DNA of 47,455 nucleotides, from the NCBI GenBank assembly GCA_937864465.1, contig CALMJU010000083.1:1-47455 (forward strand), read 5' to 3'. Below the pieces are notes generated by a model. The model had not been told where the DNA came from. It did no database searches and saw only the letters and a list, made by a program, of their open reading frames with translations. A program made the translations under genes and the position numbers. The stretch is from an uncultured Acidobacteriota bacterium (lineage in GTDB: Bacteria > Acidobacteriota > Polarisedimenticolia > Polarisedimenticolales > JAIQFR01). Of this stretch, positions 43,466 to 47,455 are shown in pieces. The stretch's first letter is position 1, and each line of letters starts with the position of its first letter.

Positions 43466-44856
43466 ATCCGCGCGATCGAGGCGAGCGCGGCGGCCGAGAG
43501 GGCGGCCGCCAGGATCCCCACGATCCCCGGAAGCTCCCGCTCCGGCCGCGGCGGGCCTCCTCGCGCCGATCCCAGGGCCGGTCCCAGCGCGAGACCGGCA
43601 AGCGTGCCCGCCGGGACGATCCAGAGCCCCGCGGGCGGCGTCAGGGAAACGGCCCAGGTTACCGCCGCGATCCCGGCGGACACCGCGATCCCCGCGAGCG
43701 TCCCCCCGAGGGAGAGCCCTCCCCAGGCGCGGCCCGGCGCCCCGGGGGTCTCCGGGACGCGAGCGCCGCGGCTCCCCGATCTCCGGACGGCCGCCGTCGC
43801 CGCCGAGCCGGCCGCCGTCGCCGCCAACGCCGTCACGAGCGCGACGACGAACGGTCCGCTGCGCGGCGTGGCGGCGGCGAGGAGCGCGAACAGCAGGGCG
43901 GCGACCGCGCCGGCCGCGGCGCGCCCCGTGAGCCTGCGCCCTCTCTCCTTTCCCTCCGGGGAAACGGCGGCCTCCCCGGCGAGCCGCGCGCACGCGACGG
44001 CGATCGCCCCGACAACCGCGAGCACGAGGAACGGGCGCCATCCCCCGATCCAGAACAGCAGCGTCCCGAGGAGCCAGGCCCAGGCCGCCCCCGGAGCTCT
44101 CGCCGCGCGAAGGAGGAGCAGGACGGCCGCGGCGGCCCCCGCCGCGACGGCCCCGCGCGGCAGGTCCGGCACGAGGGAATCCGAGAGCGCGGCGAGCCGC
44201 GCCGGCTCCACGAGGGTCGCCGCGTGGAGCGCCGCTCCCCCGACAACCGACACGAGAAGGCTGTCGTCCACGCCGGCGTCGAGGGACTCCGCCAGGGCGG
44301 CCGCGACCGACGCCGCCGCGCAGCCGAGGACGAGGAACGTGAGGTCCGACCAGAGAGGCGCCGACGGGGATCCGAGGAAGGAGGCCCCGATCGCCCCGAC
44401 CCCCTCGGCCCTCCCGTGCTGCACCCACCGGATGAGCAGGGCCGATGTGCACGTGCCGTACAGCGCGAACCCGAGGAACCCCCACCACGTTTTCGCCGGG
44501 TTCCACGGGAGCCTGGGACCGCGCAGGGTGACCCCGGCGACCGTCGCCATCCCGTCGCCGAAGGCGGTCAGCGCCCAGGCCGCCGCCGCCAGCTCCAGCC
44601 TCCCGCGAAAGACGAGGATCAGGCCGAGCACCGCGAACGAGTACGACAGGAGCGCCGACGACCCCCTGCGGCCCTCTTCCTCGGAGACGGGGCCGGCGCG
44701 CCGGCTCCGGACCAGCGCGAGGATCCCGCACAGAAGGAAAGCCGCGGCGGCGCACGCCGCGGCCTCGAGCGGCGAGAGCCAGCGCAGCAGGAGCGCGGCC
44801 AGCCCCGTCGCCATGTACGCCGACTTCCGCCGAAGCTCCGTCGCGACCCTCCCCAC
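43462..44856 (-). CDS. VTE5-like (phytol/dolichol kinase) plus DUF92 (VTE6-like) membrane fusion
   Basis: The 464-residue, highly hydrophobic product appears to have two halves. The N-terminal half (1-225) resembles CTP-dependent phytol/dolichol kinases: ELRRKSAYMATG at the start (usual H is Tyr14), AFGDGMATVAG (98-108) and NPAKTWWGFLGF (119-130). The C-terminal half (about 235-464) resembles DUF92: LLGTLLFWIGGW and AWGGLSLGGTLAGI. In plants VTE5 and VTE6 successively phosphorylate phytol. A two-step prenol kinase is therefore proposed, without proof. The GTG start has GAGGGGG upstream; it gives the expected leader. It follows lptD on the minus strand and its stop overlaps grpE's. Confidence 0.7.
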   Translation of the reverse strand: MGRVATELRRKSAYMATGLAALLLRWLSPLEAAACAAAAFLLCGILALVRSRRAGPVSEEEGRRGSSALLSYSFAVLGLILVFRGRLELAAAAWALTAFGDGMATVAGVTLRGPRLPWNPAKTWWGFLGFALYGTCTSALLIRWVQHGRAEGVGAIGASFLGSPSAPLWSDLTFLVLGCAAASVAAALAESLDAGVDDSLLVSVVGGAALHAATLVEPARLAALSDSLVPDLPRGAVAAGAAAAVLLLLRAARAPGAAWAWLLGTLLFWIGGWRPFLVLAVVGAIAVACARLAGEAAVSPEGKERGRRLTGRAAAGAVAALLFALLAAATPRSGPFVVALVTALAATAAGSAATAAVRRSGSRGARVPETPGAPGRAWGGLSLGGTLAGIAVSAGIAAVTWAVSLTPPAGLWIVPAGTLAGLALGPALGSARGGPPRPERELPGIVGILAAALSAAALASIARI

Positions 44857-44908
44857 TCCGATCCCCCTCGAGGTCCGCCGCCCGAAGCTTACACGAACGC
44901 GGCGGGCC

Positions 44909-44932
44909 GCCGCTCGCCTCGCTGCGAGCGGC
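44909..44932 (-). terminator. perfect 9-bp hairpin immediately after the lptD stop
   Basis: GCCGCTCGC and GCGAGCGGC are separated by six bases. The hairpin begins at the base after the lptD stop codon on the minus strand. No T-run follows, so it may attenuate or stabilise the message rather than end it. The kinase-like gene starts about 50 bases later. Confidence 0.4.
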
Positions 44933-47329
44933 TCACTGGTGGATGTCCAGGAGCTTGCCGACGCCCCGCAGATCCACGGTGAAGCGGAACTCCCCGCGGT
45001 CGTTCGCGGCGTAGTCCCGGCGGAACCACTCGGCGAGGAATCCGCAGCACTGTGTGTAGTACTCCAGGATCCAGCGCTGGTCGGGGAAGCGCCGCTCGTC
45101 GACGTCCAGGGACCCGTCGACATCGATCCGGAGCTTCTTCCCGAGCAGGTCCACTCCGGCCGAGAAGCGAACCTGCGTGCTGCTGGATCCGCCCGCCGTC
45201 GTGGCGGCGGTCCGCACGAACGAGAAGGAGCTCCGCGACCAGTCGCCCCGCAGGTTCCCGGACAGGCTCAGCGAGGTCGTCTTGCCGAGAAGGATGTCGT
45301 AGCTCGTGCGCAGGTCCAGGCTCGTGGTCCGCGTCGGGTTGAAGCGTCCGACCGTCTCGATCGCGGAGAAGCGGCTCCGCTCGAGCACGCCGTCCCCGTC
45401 CACGTCCCGCTCCGTCAGGTCCCGCCCGAACGAGCGTCCCTGGCGGATCTCGATCGAGGCGATCTCGACAGGCTCCATCGGGGCCTTCGGCTCGGCCTTC
45501 TCCGGCGCGGCGCCGTCGCCCGCGCCCCCCTCCTCGGCCTCCCGCGGGGCGGCGGACCCCTCCGAGGGGAGGAGCACCGCCTCCTTGGTGCCGGGAGCGG
45601 GCGGGGGGAGCGAGCGCGGACGCTGAGCGAAGAGGCGCGTCCTCACGCCGTACGTGAGCTGGTTGGTCGCGCCGCGGCTGGTGTCGACGTCGTCGTACGA
45701 GAGGATCTCCGAGCTCCGGGCGAACGCCTGCTGGTACACGTACGAGACCCACGGCTCGATCACGTGCTTGTAGCGCGGGGAGAACCCGTCCCCGGACCGC
45801 TCGAAGATCCGGAACAGCTTCGGACCGACGACCTCGACCGCGGCGCTGCTCACGCTCCGCGCCAGACGGTCGTCGACCACCTTCGTGACGGGAACGTCGA
45901 AGGAGCCGTCGCCGACCTCGACATCGACGGTCTCGCTCCGCTGGTGCTGGGTCCAGATCGTGTAGCGGGAGCTGACCGAGGGCGTCACGTCGAGCCACGG
46001 CACCGGCGAGAAGGGGGCTGAGATCGTCGGAAAAACGTCGCCTCGGAAGTAGTCCGATTCGAGGGGGAACCGGAACGTCTCGTATCCGGACTCCGCGTCG
46101 CCGGCCGTGCGAAGCTGCACGCTGCTCTGGGAGATCGAGGCGAGGCTCGACTCGAAGCTGAGGTACAGAGGCGTCCGGCCGAGGCGGCGGCTCCTCCCGC
46201 GCCACTCGACCTCGGGCAGCGTCTCCTGGGTCTGGCTCGTCCCGTTCGACAGGAGCTGCTCGCGCCGCAGCTCCCGCACGTTCAGACTCGTCCACGCGCC
46301 GCTCCGGCTGAACTCGACTCTCGTCAGGATCGTCGGCGAAGAGACCAGCCGCAGGTCGCGCTCGAAGTCGTTGAAGTAGTCGAAATCGCTGACCCGGTTC
46401 ACGTCGGCGACCATGCGGAAGCCGTTGTCGAACTCCTGCGTCTGGTTGTACGCGAACCGGTAACGATCCGTCTCCGCCACCTCGTCGCGGATGAAGAAGC
46501 CCGACATGCGCCCCGCGCCCCGGCGGTTCGGCAGAAAAGCCAGGTCGGCGCCGCCCCCGAGCCCTGCGAGGGTGAAGTACTCGGCCGTGAGCGTCAGCTC
46601 GGCGCTCGGCCCCATGGGGAGGTACAGCGGGAGCGCCACGATCTCGCCCCGGTCGCGGTTGGAGCCGAAGGACGGCAGGAGCAGCCCGGCCGCTCGGTCC
46701 CGCTTCGCCGGCCAGACGAGATAGGGGAGATAGAAGATCGGCGCCCTGCGGACGCGCAGCGCGATGTGGCTCAGGTGCGCGTAATGATCGAGGCGGATCT
46801 TCGCCTTGGCCACCGAGAACGACCAGTACGGAACGGGCTGCGTGCAGGTCGTGATCGTGGCGTGGTCCAGCAGCACGGCGTCGTCGCCGATCTTCTCCGC
46901 CCGCCTCGCGACGAAGAAGAACTCCGGCTCGACCTGTCCGGTCGCGTCGTCGATCGCGCCTCGCTCGGTCTCGAGGTCGTACGTCATCCGGGCGCCCGAG
47001 ATCCGGTTCCGGCCCCAGACCAGCAGCACGTCTCCGCTCGCCTCCAGGTAGCGCCCCTGGCGCATCTCGATCCGGTCCGCCTGGATGCGGGATCGGCCGG
47101 AGCGGATCGAGACCGCTCCCTCGAGGACGTACCCGTCCGCCTCCGGGAGCTCCAGGATGCGGGACGCCTCGACCTCGAGTCCTTCCGGGAGCCGCGGGGT
47201 CGCCGTCCGGGACGACGGCTTCGATGCCTCTGGCGCGGGGGAAGGCGGCGGACCCGCCGCCGCCGCCGCGGGCAAGAGCAGCGGGACCAGCAGCAGGCTC
47301 GCCAGGCGGCGGTACCGGTGCGGGTTCAT
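44933..47329 (-). CDS. lptD: LPS-assembly outer-membrane protein LptD
   Basis: LptD, with LptE, inserts LPS into the outer leaflet. The 798-residue product has a signal peptide (about 1-25), a periplasmic OstA/LptA-like domain (about 50-165, with SRIQADRIEMRQGRYLEASGDV) and a beta-barrel to the end. Cysteines are Cys162 in TITTCTQPVPYWS and Cys761-Cys762 in YTQCCGFLAEW. The usual N-terminal cysteine is missing, so only one inter-domain disulfide can form. A Pro/Ala/Glu-rich loop (about 555-605) interrupts the barrel. I start at the ATG at 47329. A longer frame would begin inside the promoter. LptD supports a diderm host. Confidence 0.94.
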   Translation of the reverse strand: MNPHRYRRLASLLLVPLLLPAAAAAGPPPSPAPEASKPSSRTATPRLPEGLEVEASRILELPEADGYVLEGAVSIRSGRSRIQADRIEMRQGRYLEASGDVLLVWGRNRISGARMTYDLETERGAIDDATGQVEPEFFFVARRAEKIGDDAVLLDHATITTCTQPVPYWSFSVAKAKIRLDHYAHLSHIALRVRRAPIFYLPYLVWPAKRDRAAGLLLPSFGSNRDRGEIVALPLYLPMGPSAELTLTAEYFTLAGLGGGADLAFLPNRRGAGRMSGFFIRDEVAETDRYRFAYNQTQEFDNGFRMVADVNRVSDFDYFNDFERDLRLVSSPTILTRVEFSRSGAWTSLNVRELRREQLLSNGTSQTQETLPEVEWRGRSRRLGRTPLYLSFESSLASISQSSVQLRTAGDAESGYETFRFPLESDYFRGDVFPTISAPFSPVPWLDVTPSVSSRYTIWTQHQRSETVDVEVGDGSFDVPVTKVVDDRLARSVSSAAVEVVGPKLFRIFERSGDGFSPRYKHVIEPWVSYVYQQAFARSSEILSYDDVDTSRGATNQLTYGVRTRLFAQRPRSLPPPAPGTKEAVLLPSEGSAAPREAEEGGAGDGAAPEKAEPKAPMEPVEIASIEIRQGRSFGRDLTERDVDGDGVLERSRFSAIETVGRFNPTRTTSLDLRTSYDILLGKTTSLSLSGNLRGDWSRSSFSFVRTAATTAGGSSSTQVRFSAGVDLLGKKLRIDVDGSLDVDERRFPDQRWILEYYTQCCGFLAEWFRRDYAANDRGEFRFTVDLRGVGKLLDIHQ

Positions 47330-47340
47330 CGAGCTTTTGC

Positions 47341-47368
47341 AGTCTATCCCCGCGGTTGTCCGTGTCAA
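47341..47368 (-). promoter_or_regulatory. sigma-70-like promoter of lptD
   Basis: On the minus strand there is -35 TTGACA (47363-47368, perfect), a 16-base spacer and -10 TAGACT (47341-47346, 4 of 6). The predicted start of transcription is only about five bases before the lptD ATG, so the message would be nearly leaderless. Confidence 0.5.
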
Positions 47369-47411
47369 GGACGGACGCCACCGGCGCCGCCGGACCGCCG
47401 CGCCCGGAGGC

Positions 47412-47455
47412 TCACTCGCCCGGGTAGGGCTCCCGGGGGCAGCGGCAGCGATCGA
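47412..47455 (-). CDS. possible C-terminal fragment of an unidentified protein
   Basis: The minus frame is open from the window edge to TGA at 47412-47414 and encodes a tail ending RCRCPREPYPGE. It points in the same direction as lptD and lies about 45 bases before the lptD promoter. Too little is present to name it or to be sure that it is coding. Confidence 0.25.
   Translation of the reverse strand, partial: DRCRCPREPYPGE

Noticed and set aside
1-47455. tRNA, rRNA, CRISPR, insertion sequences, phage or toxin-antitoxin genes
   Set aside because: No cloverleaf, direct-repeat array, transposase or paired small toxin-like genes were seen in the short gaps or among the genes.

Overview
This 47.5 kb window is a dense, visibly GC-rich chromosomal segment (about 70% G+C by eye, not counted). 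I support 40 protein-coding features, including a fragment at each end. I see no RNA gene, insertion sequence, phage gene, CRISPR array or long repeat, and no gap between genes exceeds about 200 bases. Starts are often GTG or TTG, and many neighbours overlap by 1 to 4 bases. Six-base matches to sigma-70-type promoters stand out against the GC background at several operon heads. The LPS-assembly protein LptD and a LolA-family lipoprotein carrier indicate a diderm, LPS-type bacterium. High GC, a long eukaryote-like urocanase, two HD-GYP proteins and HEAT-repeat fusions fit a poorly cultured lineage such as Acidobacteriota, Eisenbacteria or Myxococcota. That placement is inference only.

Layout. 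1-2505: the end of a membrane protein, a membrane-anchored hypothetical protein, and a secreted gamma-glutamyltransferase. 2499-15820 (minus): a colinear 13 kb gene train. In transcription order it holds two M16-type peptidase subunits, an ABC ATPase, a fused FtsX-type permease, a secreted AttH/CrtC-type lipocalin-like protein, an SRPBCC-epimerase fusion, a long-form urocanase, Cu/Zn superoxide dismutase, a secreted helical His-rich protein and a POT-type transporter. 16018-18864: TerC, a degenerate receiver/HD-GYP protein, and a DUF948 plus YtxH-like pair. 18926-24000: an EamA exporter, an HDAC-family deacetylase coupled to an M20 amidohydrolase, a small protein coupled to a rhomboid protease, and LolA. 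24032-27263: a HEAT-repeat/cyclophilin lipoprotein and an HD-GYP response regulator. 27359-35470 (minus): a dgt-rpiB-glyA-dinG-polA train of nucleotide and DNA metabolism. 35596-38712: a ferredoxin and a TldD/PmbA pair. 38808-43465: a proteostasis cluster, clpB-hsp20-htpX-grpE. 43462-47329 (minus): LptD followed by a protein resembling a fusion of phytol-kinase (VTE5) and phytyl-phosphate-kinase (VTE6, DUF92) families.

How the genes may work together. The 13 kb minus train looks like an envelope module. An AttEFGH-type transport system is framed by a periplasmic two-subunit M16 protease and followed by periplasmic redox and small-molecule enzymes. The dgt-to-polA train joins dNTP control, one-carbon supply, helicase and repair polymerase. 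The clpB-to-grpE train is a stress-response set. The most unusual observations are: the dGTPase-like protein that has lost the family's catalytic His and Glu; the roughly 95-residue insertion in the 5'-nuclease domain of DNA polymerase I; the ferredoxin with Ser in place of a cluster Cys; the VTE5-VTE6-like fusion; the HEAT-cyclophilin lipoprotein; and the AttEFGH/M16 module. I found no defence system or other clear novel multi-gene machine beyond these.
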